Shown here piece by piece: positions 22,900 to 34,819 of a stretch of DNA of 64,000 bases. Numbering within the stretch: the first letter of the stretch is position 1; every line of letters starts with the position of its first letter. The notes under the pieces were generated by a model. It was not told the origin of the DNA and did not search any database. It saw only the letters and a list, made by a program, of their open reading frames with translations. Both the position numbers and the translations under genes were made by a program. Source of the stretch: Meconema thalassinum (Eukaryota; Arthropoda; Insecta; Orthoptera; Tettigoniidae); the NCBI GenBank assembly GCA_946902985.2, contig OX336389.2:345128444-345192443 (forward strand). The letters are read 5' to 3'.

Positions 22900-25860
22900 A
22901 AAAAGAGGAGCTGCCCCCTTAAAATATATGCTGAAATAGGCGTAAAAGGACAAGACAAATCTCATTTTCAGCCCCTCAATGTGAGAAACAAAACTTGGGG
23001 TCCTTAAAACCACTATTTAAGGAACTAAAATCAACAGTTTCTAAGATATTCCCAGAAAACTAATTTCATTTAATTAACTAATGACTGAATACAAGCCCTC
23101 ATCGGCTCTCAGATTTGTTCAAACTTCATAGCGGGACTCTGTGATAGACGAGTGAGTCACACACACAAGGGACTGGGAGATAGGAAAGATATTCCACCAC
23201 ATTTCACTCTAACTTGATTCGTTGCGTAATGTGTAGACAGTAGACACTGACAGGCAGAACAAGCTGATGGCTGACAAAATACTTGTATGAAGAATACACG
23301 GGAAGCACGATAAGATGAGTGAAAGACTCCACTCTTAGGCCAAGTACTGCTCGAGTCCAAGCTCTGTGAACCTGAGAGAAATGTGGACCGCGGACGATGG
23401 GGAGAGATGTGGGGGGGGGTCCAGTCCGTGCATAGTAACAGAGCCAAATAGATTGGTCGGTCACCCACTCACTTGTAACGGAATTTATTCAGTTACAGTA
23501 GCTCACCCTCGGGTTTTCTGCCTTGTGCAGTTTGGAGTATTTTATTCGTATCTTATTATATTGGGTTAACGTGGGGTTGCAGAGGTGATTTTTATTGTGC
23601 CTGTGTGTGTTTTTGTGGAGGATTCATCTTTGGATGGTCCGGACCAACTAGGATCACTGTTTATTAATTATCGGTTTTTGGATATTTGATATTATAAAAT
23701 ACGGGGTTTTGCGATTTATTACGTTTTGGAAATAAGGATATATATGACTGTATTAAGTAGAAGCATTATTTCATTTTGGTTTGGGGTTAATGGCTTTATT
23801 TTGACCTAGTAATGTTAAATGTTAGATTCGTGGCTGTACTATAAAGGTACAATGAATTGGTATTTTCGAGTGCTGGACATGTACATACCCGGAAAAGACA
23901 GGCAGTAATTCGGCTTGTGTGGGAATACCTAGGCTATAAATAGCATGAACTGAGATGAACTGGCGCGTGGAAAACTACTGTGTGACATCAGTGTGAATTT
24001 CGACTGTCTGATGTTCATGTGTTTACACGGATGTTCCACTAGGAGCGGGCCACGCACGATTTAGTTCCGGCAGAAACGTTGGGGTTATGTATCCCTACGC
24101 CAGTGCATATAATGGCATGTCTGGCGTTCAGAAATCGTCTTCTTGCTTTTACAGTGAAAGTCCGTTGTCTACTTGCAAATTAGTGTCGTTATTACTTGAT
24201 CATGGTATCGTAATATGAACGAGCAGTGACTAATCTTTAGCAATCCACTGAGCTCTTACGGGCTATTGGAAGCTACGTGCATTTCATGGATCCATCCATA
24301 CCATGGGCTGTCGGTAATAACTTACCACGCCTAAAAGGATAATCAGTCGTAAACATTTCATCGAAAAGTCATGCGAGAATGGAGACGTGAACGAGCAGTT
24401 CGAGAAGAAAGAAAGTGGAGTGAACCAGTCTAACGTGTGTAGATATTTTGTGTACGGACGGTACAGTGTGTATATACGTAGGTGGCTGTTATGCCTGGGT
24501 CTGATATGGCCGTAAGTGTTTGCTGCTCTCAGAGCCTAAATTCAGTGGCAAGGTACTGAATAAATCACGAGTGTATGAAGGGTATTTTGTGTTGTATATT
24601 ATGTATATATGTGTATAGTACAGCCAATAGATTATCTCTTTAAAATTCATGTGTGTTTATATTCCTGTCTTGCATGAACCTGGGAGCATCAGCGAACGCA
24701 TGCCAAATGCCCTACGCCTGGGATAAGGTGTTTCATAGTCGGGGCAACAGTTATGTATTTTATTCTATTTTATTCAGGAAGACCCATATGGTCAACCTTG
24801 GCGCCCATTCAAAGTCGGGAAAACTTTAAAATCACTTGTGGCCTGTATTTAAAGGCTGTAAATTCTGTAGGTTTGTGTTAATGAGGGTAGTTAATTGTAA
24901 ATCAACTCCAGCGAGGAGGTGAGAGAGAGCGTTTCACACTCATTCGCAACACCTTACACCACACTGGTTTAGGCAACGGCCCTATGTTAGCAGTATTGGA
25001 ATAGACATGAATTCCAGATAACACGGCAGGCTGTTGACAGGCCCTTCACTTCCTGCCTCCAGATTTTAAGGCCCTAAATTTAACTGTGTATGTGACATTC
25101 CCAGGAAACTAAATTCGCTGTGGTAAAGTGATGAAGGAATGACAAGCCCCTAACCATTGAAACAGTAGCTCAATTGATAACATCTGGCTATTAATGCCGA
25201 GGACCGTTCGAAGGATGCGTACTTCTGCTAGTTCCTATTATATATCTCACAGTAACAATAGTATGTGATATGTAAATCGCAGCCAATGGCCATAAGCTGG
25301 GCCTTTTTGATTGAACAGCTAGGGCCCCTAACAAGTTCAATTTCAAGTAGTTCCAACTTTGGCTACCATATGCTACTGTCACAAACTATAGCGGCGAACG
25401 ATGGAACTTGATAGAGCATTTCCTAACCAGCCAAATATAACCTACAAATTTTGCAACACACCACCAATTGCAGTAGAATGTTTTTTTACATGCTGCAAAT
25501 CTATAGCCTAACATGGTCCCGCCAGCAATACTTCCCATCCGAAGGAAGGCATACTGAAGGATTTCAACGCTCTTAAAAAATCCGACGACTTCGGCTAAGT
25601 TTGAATCGGCCATCTTGGGCATAGCAGTTCAGCATGCTACCGACTACGCCACCGAAGCCGCTCCTGTTTAGAACCGCATTGATGCGCTGTTTTTTCCACT
25701 TAAGTGGCGTTTATCTTTGAAAGCTTTCCTGTTTGGCCGATGTCATTGAAAGCGACAGTTTTGTACGAGAACAAGTCTCAGATAGTATAGTGTTATAGTA
25801 GGACTTACCACGTATCCTTTGATAAATCTACGGCAGAAGTAGGAAGAAAACGTACCTTTC
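22900..25860. other. Unassigned intron
   Basis: No convincing coding region. Open frames are under 105 codons without motifs. No element termini were identified, although the sequence is probably old repeat. Confidence 0.35.
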
Positions 25861-25862
25861 TA

Positions 25863-26210
25863 TCTTCAAGTACTGCAGTACTCGCAGTAAAGGCCTTGGT
25901 CTTTATGGGACAGCACTAGCCAATGAAATTTGTCCAAATGTGATCTTTGAGCATACTTTTTCCTTTCTTTTCCATTCTTCTTGATGACATTACAAGGGAA
26001 AACATAATTAGCAGGAGGTTCCCAATGGTGTTCTAGTAGTTTAGCCTTCGTAAAATCGTCGATGTTGTTTTGACCTACATAAGACCAATATCCGATGCAA
26101 AGTGAGATTCGGAGCATGATTTCCTTGTATCTGCAGAAACGGAAGTAGAAGGCAAATTTTTTAACCTCAGCGATGTTTATATTTCCAGATAACAGTGCAG
26201 GTGGTTCCAA
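25863..26210 (-). pseudogene. hAT-family protein N-terminal zinc-finger fragment (ZMYM/TTF type)
   Basis: The minus frame holds LLEHHWEPPANYVFP, a basic linker, then FHWLVLSHKDQGLYCEYC. This order, W-x-P followed by FP, then WL.YS...QG..C..C, is the N-terminal TTF-type zinc finger of a hAT transposase group also seen in ZMYM1-like proteins. The open frame ends right after the second cysteine pair and no downstream domain is found. Upstream codons of the frame are not recognisable. Confidence 0.65.
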
Positions 26211-26831
26211 TGATGACGAAACAGAACTACTTTCAGATTCCGGTTTTTGTTTTTGGGAAAAGAAAGTGTCGATCGTCCTGGTGGAATTTGGCCGTTTCGT
26301 TGCTTTTTTTTTATATAGAATCAGCCTGATAAAGAAAATTGCATACTGTGAAAAACATTTAACTATACATGTATTTTTGTTATTTTACATTCATCATTGA
26401 ATTTTTTATTTTATTTTTATATGTGGTTATTTTTTTTAAATTTAATTATTTTATTTTATTTTTTTACTGTTAAGTTAAACAGAGATTAAACACATTTATT
26501 CATACATAATCAAAACTTGACAAACAATAAAAAATTAATGAAATTGTATAAATATTTACCATGTTGTATATTTCACATTGAATCTCCTATTTTTTCTTGT
26601 CGCTTTTCACATGCTGCAGAGTCCGATAAGAACGAAACTAAATACACTACACCACCTTCAAGGTCCACTACAGATTGATTATAGATCCCTCTCTTTGAAG
26701 TTACTTATTTCTGTAACCCTTTGATCTAGAAGGCTGTAGTTTTCACTAATCTGTTCCAGAATTATGTGTGAAGAAGTTACCAGCACTGTCATAACAAACA
26801 CTGCACTTAATTTAGATTGACTGGCGTTATA

Positions 26832-28296
26832 CACACATCAAAAAAAGTTTTGCATCACCTCGGTTCCAAGAGTTCCGGAACCGTTAAATACAAAGGGAAT
26901 AGAGATCAACACAAACAACATTTCAGCTCGTTTTATTGCTCATGAGACCCACACATTGCATGTTGTACCATCATACAGCTAGACTTTCAGCATTTGTGGT
27001 CCAGATTGCAGTACACACCACTACCTCTAATACCCAGTAGCACGTCCTCTTGCATTGATGCATGCCTGTATTCGCCGTGGCATACTATCCACAAGTTCAT
27101 CAAGACACTGTTGGTCCAAATTGTCCCACTCCTCAACGACAATTCGGCGTAAATCTCTCAGAGTGGTTGGTGGGTCAAGACGTCCATAAACAGCCCTTTT
27201 CAACATATCCCAGGCATGTTCGATAGGGTTCATGTCTGGCGAACATGCTGGCCACTGTAGTCGAGCGATGTCGTTATCTTGAAGGAACGCATTCACAAGA
27301 TGTGCACGATGAGGTCGAGAATTGTCGTCCATGAAGACAAATGCCTCTCCAATATTCTGCCGATATGGTTGCACTATGGGTCGGAGGATGTCATTCAGGT
27401 ATCGTAAAGCCGTTTCGGAGCCTTCCATGACCACCAGTGGCGTACGTCGGCCCCACATAATGCCACCCCAAAACATCAGGGAACCACCACCTTGCTGCAC
27501 TCGCTGGACAGTGTGTCTAAGACGTTCAGCCTGACCAGGGTGCCTCCAAACACGTCTCCGACGATTGTCTGGTTGAAGGCATATGCGACACTCATCGGTG
27601 AAGAGAACGTGATGCCAATTCCGTGGGGTCCATTCAGCATGTTGTTGGGCCCATCTGTACCGCGCTGCATGGTGTCGGGGTTGCAAAGCTGGACCTCGCC
27701 ATGGACGTCGGGAGTGAAGTTGCGCATCATGCAGCCTATTGCGCACAGTTTGAGTTGAAACACGACGTCCTGTGGCTGAACGAAACGCATTATTCAACAT
27801 GGTGGCATTGCTGTCAGGGTTCCTCCGAGCGGCAATCCGTAAGTAGCGGTCATCCACTACAGTAGTAGCCCTTGGGCGGCCTGAGCGAGGCCTGTCATCG
27901 ACAGTTCCTGTATCTCTGTACCTCCTCCATGTCCGAACAACATCGCTTTGGTTCACTCTGAGACGCCTGGAAACTTCCCTTGTTGAGAGCCCTTCTTGAC
28001 ACAAAGTAACAATGCGGACGCGATCGAACTGCGGTATTGACCTTCTAGGCATGGTAGAACTACAGACAACATGAGCAGCGTACCTTCGTCCTGGTGGAAT
28101 GACTGGAACTGATCGGCTGTCGTACCCCCTCCGTCTAATAGGCCCTGCTCATGCATGGTTGTTTACATCTTTGAGCAGTTTTAGTGACATCTATGAACAG
28201 TCAAAGGGACTGTATCTTGGATACAATATACACAGTCAACGTCTATATGCCGGAGATCTGGGAACCGAGGTGATGCAAAACTTTTTTTGATGTGTG
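26832..28296 (-). mobile_element. Complete Tc1-type transposon, apparently intact
   Basis: A 1465-bp element bounded by TA (26830-26831, 28297-28298). Terminal inverted repeats start CACACATCAAAAAAAGTTTT and are identical for about 36 bp, with partial match to about 47 bp. One uninterrupted transposase gene lies inside on the minus strand. Perfect repeats and an open frame indicate a recent insertion, younger than nearly everything else here. Confidence 0.95.
27027..28052 (-). CDS. Tc1-family DD34E transposase
   Basis: A 341-residue transposase that cuts and reinserts the surrounding element at TA. The N-terminus (about 1-110) is a paired-like double helix-turn-helix with REVSRRLRVNQSDVVRTWRR and a GRPRATT hook-type motif between the two. 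The catalytic core shows the first D in LFTDECR, the second in MDDNSRPH and E in SPDMNPIEHAWD. I count 34 residues between the second D and the E, which defines DD34E. Length matches the usual 340-350. No stop or shift is present. ATG is at 28052, about 245 bp inside the right terminus, and the stop is about 195 bp inside the left. The coding sequence is more GC-rich than its surroundings. Confidence 0.95.
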   Translation of the reverse strand: MPRRSIPQFDRVRIVTLCQEGLSTREVSRRLRVNQSDVVRTWRRYRDTGTVDDRPRSGRPRATTVVDDRYLRIAARRNPDSNATMLNNAFRSATGRRVSTQTVRNRLHDAQLHSRRPWRGPALQPRHHAARYRWAQQHAEWTPRNWHHVLFTDECRICLQPDNRRRRVWRHPGQAERLRHTVQRVQQGGGSLMFWGGIMWGRRTPLVVMEGSETALRYLNDILRPIVQPYRQNIGEAFVFMDDNSRPHRAHLVNAFLQDNDIARLQWPACSPDMNPIEHAWDMLKRAVYGRLDPPTTLRDLRRIVVEEWDNLDQQCLDELVDSMPRRIQACINARGRATGY

Positions 28297-28386
28297 TATT
28301 TTGCGACTTTTTAGTGGTGAACATTTGTTTATTAGTGTATGTTCATCATCTATTGAAAATATAGCTGCTATATTTCAATTTCCACC

Positions 28387-28680
28387 ATGACTAAGCCAAA
28401 AGGCGTGTTTAAAAAGCGTAAGTTTCACAGGAATAGGTACACACGACACAAGATGCTGCTTCATGTGCTGATGTATTGAACTGTGTAAATATTGAACTTA
28501 GCAATGTACCTGCAATGAAAAACGTCACTGCCACGCCCACCAGTGCACCTAAGAGTAAACTTGAACATTCTGAGGTAGAATTTATTGAGAAAGAATCGAG
28601 TGTAAATAATGTAGGTTATGTTTTTGTGGACTTGGACATGTTATCTACAGCAATAATAATAGTACGCAACAACCAACTAT
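28387..28680 (+). pseudogene. Possible Mutator-like transposase N-terminal fragment
   Basis: From ATG at 28387 the frame reads KPKGVFKKRKFHRNRYTRHK before breaking. A second frame (28476-28682) contains VGYVFVDLDMLSTAI. A basic KKRKF.GNRYT start followed by a Y..[IV]DL..LS segment resembles arthropod proteins with a Mutator-like transposase domain. The catalytic part is absent and the match is by memory only. Confidence 0.35.
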
Positions 28681-28730
28681 AAATTTACTAAACGAAATAG
28701 ACTGGTTTTCTTACACAACTAATTTTCTTT

Positions 28731-28816
28731 TATATACTTGGCACAACAATTAACGGGCCACTTGACCATTAAAATGCATTGAAAAGTGGCCCGCTAATTG
28801 TTGTGTCGAGTATATA
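28731..28816 (+). repeat. 86-nt near-perfect hairpin
   Basis: Arms 28731-28763 and 28784-28816 are reverse complements over 33 bases with three differences. Read as + strand RNA, two are G-U pairs and one is an A-C mismatch. The loop is 20 nt. Size and pairing resemble a pre-miRNA, but a tiny palindromic MITE is equally possible. Confidence 0.75.
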
Positions 28817-29235
28817 TTGGTTTATAAAAAAAATACATTTTTTGTTTGTCATATATATACACGGATCGGAATTCGGGGCTTTTTTTTTCGCACCAAAAAA
28901 AATTTTGCTGACGTCCGAACTGCAAGCTTGGTTGGCAATTTAAGCTGTTACTTTCTCCCTTTGTCGGTACCAACTCGACTTGCCGAAACTGTAATGTACC
29001 TTGATGCTTTTCTCGAAGCTCGATGTAAAAGTCGCAGAACACGCTGTTGCAATTTGTACGAATATTTTTGGTGCGCTAAACGCATCAAATTTCTATCCAT
29101 GTAGCTTACAAAAAAATTGGTCTGGTTTTGTAAGTTTGGTTATTTTGTGATTGAGTTTTTAGTGATACCTCTTTTTTTTTTTTTTCAATTTTGATTCTCT
29201 GACCCCCTCCAAAGCCCAACTCTAGACCTGCGCCT

Positions 29236-29355
29236 GGGTGGGACAGAGTGGGGAGTGAAAGGTGGTGGGAGGATAGAAAACGATGGAGAGGCTTATGCTT
29301 CAAGCAGACCCAGCCAGGGGCTGGAAACTGTAGATGAGGATGATGATGATTTGGA
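29236..29355 (+). mobile_element. RTE-like LINE 3' end
   Basis: The + strand matches the last coding bases of LINE copy B (GATAGAAAACGATGGAGAGG, then the stretch encoding the terminal Lys-Gln-Thr-Arg-Pro-like residues) and ends in GATGAGGATGATGATGAT. It is a short, 5'-truncated copy in the opposite orientation to copy B. Confidence 0.75.
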
Positions 29356-29359
29356 AAAA

Positions 29360-31540
29360 CTAGTTTAATTTTAATCTTTATTTTTTCCTGTTTAAAAATT
29401 CAAAACAAATTTGGTAGACATTTTTTCCTAGCCCTGTTCGGATTAGGCGGATTAGCGGGGTTCGGATTGGCAGGACTCGACTGTATCTGTAAATAAGTTT
29501 GACCTGTTACACAAGTTTTTACAAACTTTTGTGACTAAAGTAACTAATAGCAAGACGTGGCCGAAAATCGTAAACTCATTGTTCTATCTCTGTAATGTAA
29601 AGTTTTGAAGCCATTTATTCAGTGTTGCCTGTACAATCTGTTAGTTGTAACTCTTCAGTCGGTGAACAAAAAATCCTAAATTGCCCATTAATTATTATTA
29701 TTATTTAATAGTGATTATGTCTAATACATATAATTTATTTCAGGAGTGTTTGTTTACTTATTTTATTTTTTATGTTATAATCACTGATTTCTATACATGG
29801 ATGGCTTGTAGCTAAGGCAGCAGTAAGGCGAATAGGCGATGGCAGGTATAACAAGATGGCAGCAAACGCATGGTGCAATATTGCGAATCCGGCTCTGTGA
29901 TTGGCTACTGGTAGTTTGATGTTATACATGTATTTATACTGGCAGTAAATATTTTGTGTTTCTTGTAGTTGTAAAATGGGCTGAATTTGGTTATATAAAG
30001 TGTAAAATCTTAGTTTTAAGTACCGGTTTGGTTACCAATCATCCCAGGCAAGCCGGTAATACCTTTACTTCTCAGGCAGATAGGTCACTTAGCTGTAATT
30101 TGGAAGTTATTGTGAAGTTAAATATACATATGCGGTGGTGCTGAAGCAGACTTGATCGGGCTAGGCCATTGCATTTTTAAATTTGATCCCATTTCAGGGT
30201 TTTTCGGTTCTGGGTGCGAATAGTTCGCTTAATAGTTGTAAAACAGCGGGGAGAGTATATTTTGAGTAGGTTTTTAGTTGTGTTAAGTTTTATGTGGAGC
30301 TGAGGAGTGAAATTGGTTTGGCTTAGAGTGCATTTTTGGCTTTGATCTACTTCCCGTTATTATTGAGTTTATTGTGCTGCTAGCGCGATTAAAAGCAGTA
30401 GTATTTGATTTAGAGTGCTGGGATTACTTGGAAGTGTTGGTGAGAGGGAGAGAAGTGAGGGGATGGGTTTATGGAGTTGTTGCTGTTGTTGCCAAGCATT
30501 ACCAAGCACAGATTATGATATGTCGAATCTAGACCTGTATAGTGAGCTACGTTTATAGGTACATCATTTGAAGAATGCATAATTTCGTGGCATATATATA
30601 TATACAATTTACAGGAATGTTTCCAGGAATTGTTTTTCACTCGTTACTCTGTTACTGACCACTAATTGTGTGTAATCAGCACCTAAGTTGATATTTGTCA
30701 GCCGTTATTATACATTCATTTTTATTGCTATTCCGGAGATTTACTGATCTCGGAATGACGTATCAGGGATCCCAATGCCCTTATGCTATGAGTGAATATA
30801 TCTCTATATTTTTATTTGTTCCAAAGCACCATTAATTACGATTTAAAATTGACTAGATTATCATTGCTTCCCCATAAGGAGAGCTCGAGATTGAGTACGC
30901 CAACATGGCGGACCCCGCACTCAACCTGGCATACTTTCTCGTGCAGCGGAGAGCTGCCATCAGCGATCCATGTATAGAGAGCAGTGGTTATAATACATTG
31001 TACCCGCCCAGTCATTTAGGCAAAATTGTGTTCACCGACTGAAGTGTTACAACTAAAAGTTTGTTCTATCTTTGGCAACATAACTAGAAATGACAAATAT
31101 GTTTGATACGGCGTCAAAACTTATAAAACACTTGTGTGGCTGTACAGTGATACACAAGGTTAGAACAGCTGAGTGACGTGCACTGTAAACAGAGTAAGCA
31201 AGTTGAAACGGAGGAAGCACAAGCGAGCAAAAACGACATGATCGAGGAATCAAAATGCATCAATTTATTATTAGAGTATGCACAAAATCTAAAATCCTGG
31301 TCTTAATAACTAAAGATACGAGAAAATAGCATTAAAAGGAATGAATGGAACTTGGCAAAGAGTTAGTAGGGAAACCACACAAAAGGATTTCATATACATC
31401 TCGCAGAATTTGAACCAATTCGTCCACCGAGTACGGGACAGCCCGGTATTGTTGTCATTCCTCCTGCCACACGATCAACTTCATAAGACAAGCATTGTCG
31501 CCTGACCACAGCTCGCTTTATTCTAACAATCAGCACCTTG
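29360..31540. other. Unassigned intron
   Basis: I see no gene or defined element. Short open frames lack motifs. A short (TA)n run lies at about 30595-30604. Confidence 0.35.
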
Positions 31541-31550
31541 GTATCAATGA

Positions 31551-34010
31551 CTCATCATCATCATCGGCTTTAACTCGAATCCGAGTATAAATCTTCTTCC
31601 TTCAGTCCAGTTTGTGAATGTGTTTACGGTGACTAAAGAATCCAATCCTGGCAGGGAACAAGCGTCCACACAAGTCACATAGTATTGCTGGAGGAGGACG
31701 TGGTTGGGCTGCTCGAAGTTTCCTACCTTGACGCTTGGCCTCTTCATGTGTGCGTCGATCCCTTTCAAACGTCTTTACAGTATCCGAGATGGTACGGCGC
31801 CAAGTTGAGCGGTCTTCAGCCAGCATGTCCCAGGTTTGTGAATCAAGACCTGTCAATTTCAGGGTCTGCTTAAATTGGTCCTTGTAGCGCCTCTTAGGAC
31901 CACCATGAGGTCTGGTGCCATAGCATAACACACCGTATAACATTTGACGAGGTAATCTCACATCATCCATCCGATGGACATGACCAATCCATCTAAATTG
32001 GTGACCTATTATGGATGATTCTATGCTGTTGATTTGAGCCTTTTCCAGAACAGCAATATTGGTAATGCGGTCTTCCCATTTAATCCTTAGGATTGATCGA
32101 AGTTTTTGTAGGTAGAAACGCTCAAGCTTCCTAAGATCACGTCGGTAAAGGGTCCACGTTTCACAGCCATACAACAATGTAGAAATGACTACTGCTTTGT
32201 ATACCATAAGCTTTGTACTCATGGGCAGATCTTTATTCATGAAGACCCGGTGCGCTAATCGTCCATATGCTGCATGGGCTGCGCCAATTCTCTTATCCAC
32301 ATCCTGCTCACAGGTACAGCTCACAGAAATGGTACTGCCCAGGTACGAGAAGTGGTCTACCTGTTCTAATGGCAAATTTGAGATGGAGATATTGAACTGA
32401 GGAAGAGGTGTGCCTGGTGAAGGTTGTGCCAAGACTTTAGTCTTATTGACAATTATGGTAAGACCAAAGCGATCACATGCACTTTTGTAACAATTAACTG
32501 ACTCTTGCAGCTCTTCTGGTGTGAGAGTTGGTGACGCAGCATCATCTGCATACAACATGTTAGTAACCTTAGTAACCTGAGTTTTCCTCAAGGAGCGGAG
32601 ACGAGTTAGGTTGAAAAGCCCTCCATCAAAACAATACTTGACCTCCACACCTGGGATGTTTGTGGGTGAATCATAAAGCATTGCAGCCAAGTACAGCGCA
32701 AAAAGCGTTGGAGCCAGTACACATCCTTGTTTCAGTCCATGGGTAATAGGAAATTCATCGGACATCTTATTCTGATGGCAAACCTGACCTGTCATGCCAT
32801 CATGGAGAGCCTTGATTAGATCTACAAAATGCTGAGGGCAACCAAACCGCTTCAGCACTGCCCACATGGCTGGTCTTGGAACCGAATCAAATGCCTTTTC
32901 CAAGTCATAAAAGACTAAGAAGAGTGGATTCTGTTGTTCTCTACATTTTTCTTGTAGCTGTCTCACACAGAAAATCAAGTCAATTGTGCTTCTGGAAGTT
33001 CTAAATCCGCATTGTGACTCTGGGAGGATCCTCTCAGAGATAACCTTGATGCGGTTAAGTAGAATTCTTGCAAGAATCTTCCCCACAATTGATAGCAGTG
33101 ATATACCACGGTAGTTGCCACAAAAACTGCGATCACCCTTTTTAAAGATAGTGACGATAGTGGCATTCTTTAGGTCTCCAGGTACCTTTCTTGATTCCCA
33201 TATTCTGAGGATAAGGATGAAAATTCTTGTTTTGAAGGAATGACCTCCGGCTTGAATTAGTTCCCGAGGGATGTTATCTGGGCCAGGTGCCTTTCTGGGT
33301 TTCAATTGGGTGAGAGCTGCACTGAATTCATGATAAGTAGGAGGTACTGCTAACCATAGTTGTTCAGGATGTTGCGGCACATCACAGAGGAAGTCTTCAG
33401 CAGCTTCTGATGGACGATTTAGGAGATTGGAGAAGTGCTCCTTCCAGCATTCCAAGATTTCTTGACTATCAGTAAAGGTAGTTGAATTATCAGCGCTTTT
33501 CAGTGTACCTGATGATGAGCGAGATGGTCCATATATTTCCTTGAGTACGGCATAGAAGTTCCTCAAATCTCGAGCATCCAATAGTCTCTGCAGTTCCTGA
33601 GCCTTCTGTTGCCACCAAGTATTTTTAATCTGCCTTATCTGCGTCTGGCATTTACCCTTGAGTTCCAGTAGTTTATCTCTCTTTGTGTTGGAAGTTGGGT
33701 CTTGAAGATGGGCAAGATAGGCATTCCTTTTGGCATTGATGAGAGACAGAATTTCCTCATTGTTGTCGTCAAACCAGTCTTGTCTTTTCCGCACTATAAA
33801 ACCAATGGTTTCCTCAGCTGACTCTGTGATAATCTTCTGTAATGTGGCCCATTCTTGCTGAATATCATTTGTTACTGGGTTTTCTGATAACTGGGTGACG
33901 ATCCTGTTTCCAGAATGTTTGTACATGGATTCATCCTGAAGTTTGGATGTATTAAACTTCTCTCTACCGGCCCTCGACGTTCTCTCCATCTCGCTTGTTG
34001 AGTTATCACC
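31551..34010 (-). mobile_element. LINE with C-terminal zinc finger, 5'-truncated
   Basis: A minus-strand non-LTR retrotransposon whose RT frame is open throughout. The 3' end has a (GATGAT)n tail seen as TCATCATCATCATCG at 31554. No endonuclease precedes the linker beginning near 34000, so the copy is 5'-truncated. It differs in RT sequence and tail protein from the RTE-like copies at 13-17 kb. Confidence 0.85.
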
Positions 34011-34175
34011 GTACCGATAATACCAGCAGCTTAGGGTAATTTGAGTTGCTGCACAACACCTGATATTGTTGATTGCATAATGAGAACATGACCTTTGGAT
34101 CTCTTCAGCATAGCACAGAAGCGCTTGTCTCGCGTCATACAACCAACTGACAGCACTTGAGTTCAATCTTGCCAA
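31602..34175 (-). CDS. LINE reverse transcriptase with C2H2 tail
   Basis: An 857-codon open frame, of which about the last 800 residues are LINE. A helical linker (about 100-230) precedes the RT domain with RKAPGPDNIPRELI, GNYRGISLLS, CGFRTSRSTIDLIFC, FYDLEKAFDSVPR, LKQGCVLAPTLF and MLYADDAAS, so both catalytic aspartate motifs are intact. The thumb/C-terminal region contains YLGSTI, LYGCETWTL and RWIGHVHRM. The protein ends with a single C2H2-type finger, C-x2-C-x12-H-x4-H. The first about 60 residues, including the start methionine, come from flanking DNA. Open length with intact motifs suggests a fairly young copy. The clade is not certain. Confidence 0.88.
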   Translation of the reverse strand: MARLNSSAVSWLYDARQALLCYAEEIQRSCSHYAINNIRCCAATQITLSCWYYRYGDNSTSEMERTSRAGREKFNTSKLQDESMYKHSGNRIVTQLSENPVTNDIQQEWATLQKIITESAEETIGFIVRKRQDWFDDNNEEILSLINAKRNAYLAHLQDPTSNTKRDKLLELKGKCQTQIRQIKNTWWQQKAQELQRLLDARDLRNFYAVLKEIYGPSRSSSGTLKSADNSTTFTDSQEILECWKEHFSNLLNRPSEAAEDFLCDVPQHPEQLWLAVPPTYHEFSAALTQLKPRKAPGPDNIPRELIQAGGHSFKTRIFILILRIWESRKVPGDLKNATIVTIFKKGDRSFCGNYRGISLLSIVGKILARILLNRIKVISERILPESQCGFRTSRSTIDLIFCVRQLQEKCREQQNPLFLVFYDLEKAFDSVPRPAMWAVLKRFGCPQHFVDLIKALHDGMTGQVCHQNKMSDEFPITHGLKQGCVLAPTLFALYLAAMLYDSPTNIPGVEVKYCFDGGLFNLTRLRSLRKTQVTKVTNMLYADDAASPTLTPEELQESVNCYKSACDRFGLTIIVNKTKVLAQPSPGTPLPQFNISISNLPLEQVDHFSYLGSTISVSCTCEQDVDKRIGAAHAAYGRLAHRVFMNKDLPMSTKLMVYKAVVISTLLYGCETWTLYRRDLRKLERFYLQKLRSILRIKWEDRITNIAVLEKAQINSIESSIIGHQFRWIGHVHRMDDVRLPRQMLYGVLCYGTRPHGGPKRRYKDQFKQTLKLTGLDSQTWDMLAEDRSTWRRTISDTVKTFERDRRTHEEAKRQGRKLRAAQPRPPPAILCDLCGRLFPARIGFFSHRKHIHKLD

Positions 34176-34179
34176 GTAG

Positions 34180-34815
34180 CCAGGCTGATGACTTTATTTT
34201 CAGAGATCTCACATTTCTGAAAAATGTATTGTGTCAAGTTCCTACATTTCTTTAATACTGATATTGGGATTTTAGTACTTGTAACACTCCCTTAGTAAAA
34301 ACACACACATACAGCAGGAGACTCAACACTGCTGCCAATGCAACTTGTATAGACGAATGTTGACAATCCTGTGAACTTTTTGTCCCCCTTTTATATCTAC
34401 TCCAAAGATTTAAATGATCACATTTTATCAGTCTCAAAGGTTTTCTTAAGTTACGTTGAACGGAATATGCTAACACACAATTACTGATACACGTTTTTGC
34501 AACTCGTGACTGACAATCTGTAAAACAGTATCCGAATTCCAGGAGAAATCACCGGACAATATGTAACATAACCTATAACTCGCACATTGTAAAGAATACT
34601 TTCATCATATTATACAACATTCCCCAAAGCGAGGAGAACGCTTAACAAACATTGTCTATTCATATCACGATTCGTACTTCACAGTTTCATTTATAATAGT
34701 CAAATACTCGAAATGAGGGCCGGCACGTTATAAACCAGTATAAGCATTACCTTATTACCCTAATTTTTTTTTACTGTGAGAATACGGTTTGTTATTGGTC
34801 AGTTCATGGAATTCG
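34180..34815. other. Unassigned spacer
   Basis: AT-rich sequence between two LINEs. I recognise nothing in it. Confidence 0.35.
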
Positions 34816-34819
34816 CATG

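Noticed and set aside
23157..23468. 103-codon minus-strand frame
   Set aside because: No recognisable domain, low-complexity composition, and an overlapping frame of similar length on the same strand.
28794..29104. Overlapping frames on both strands after the hairpin
   Set aside because: Neither contains a motif I recognise; insufficient support.
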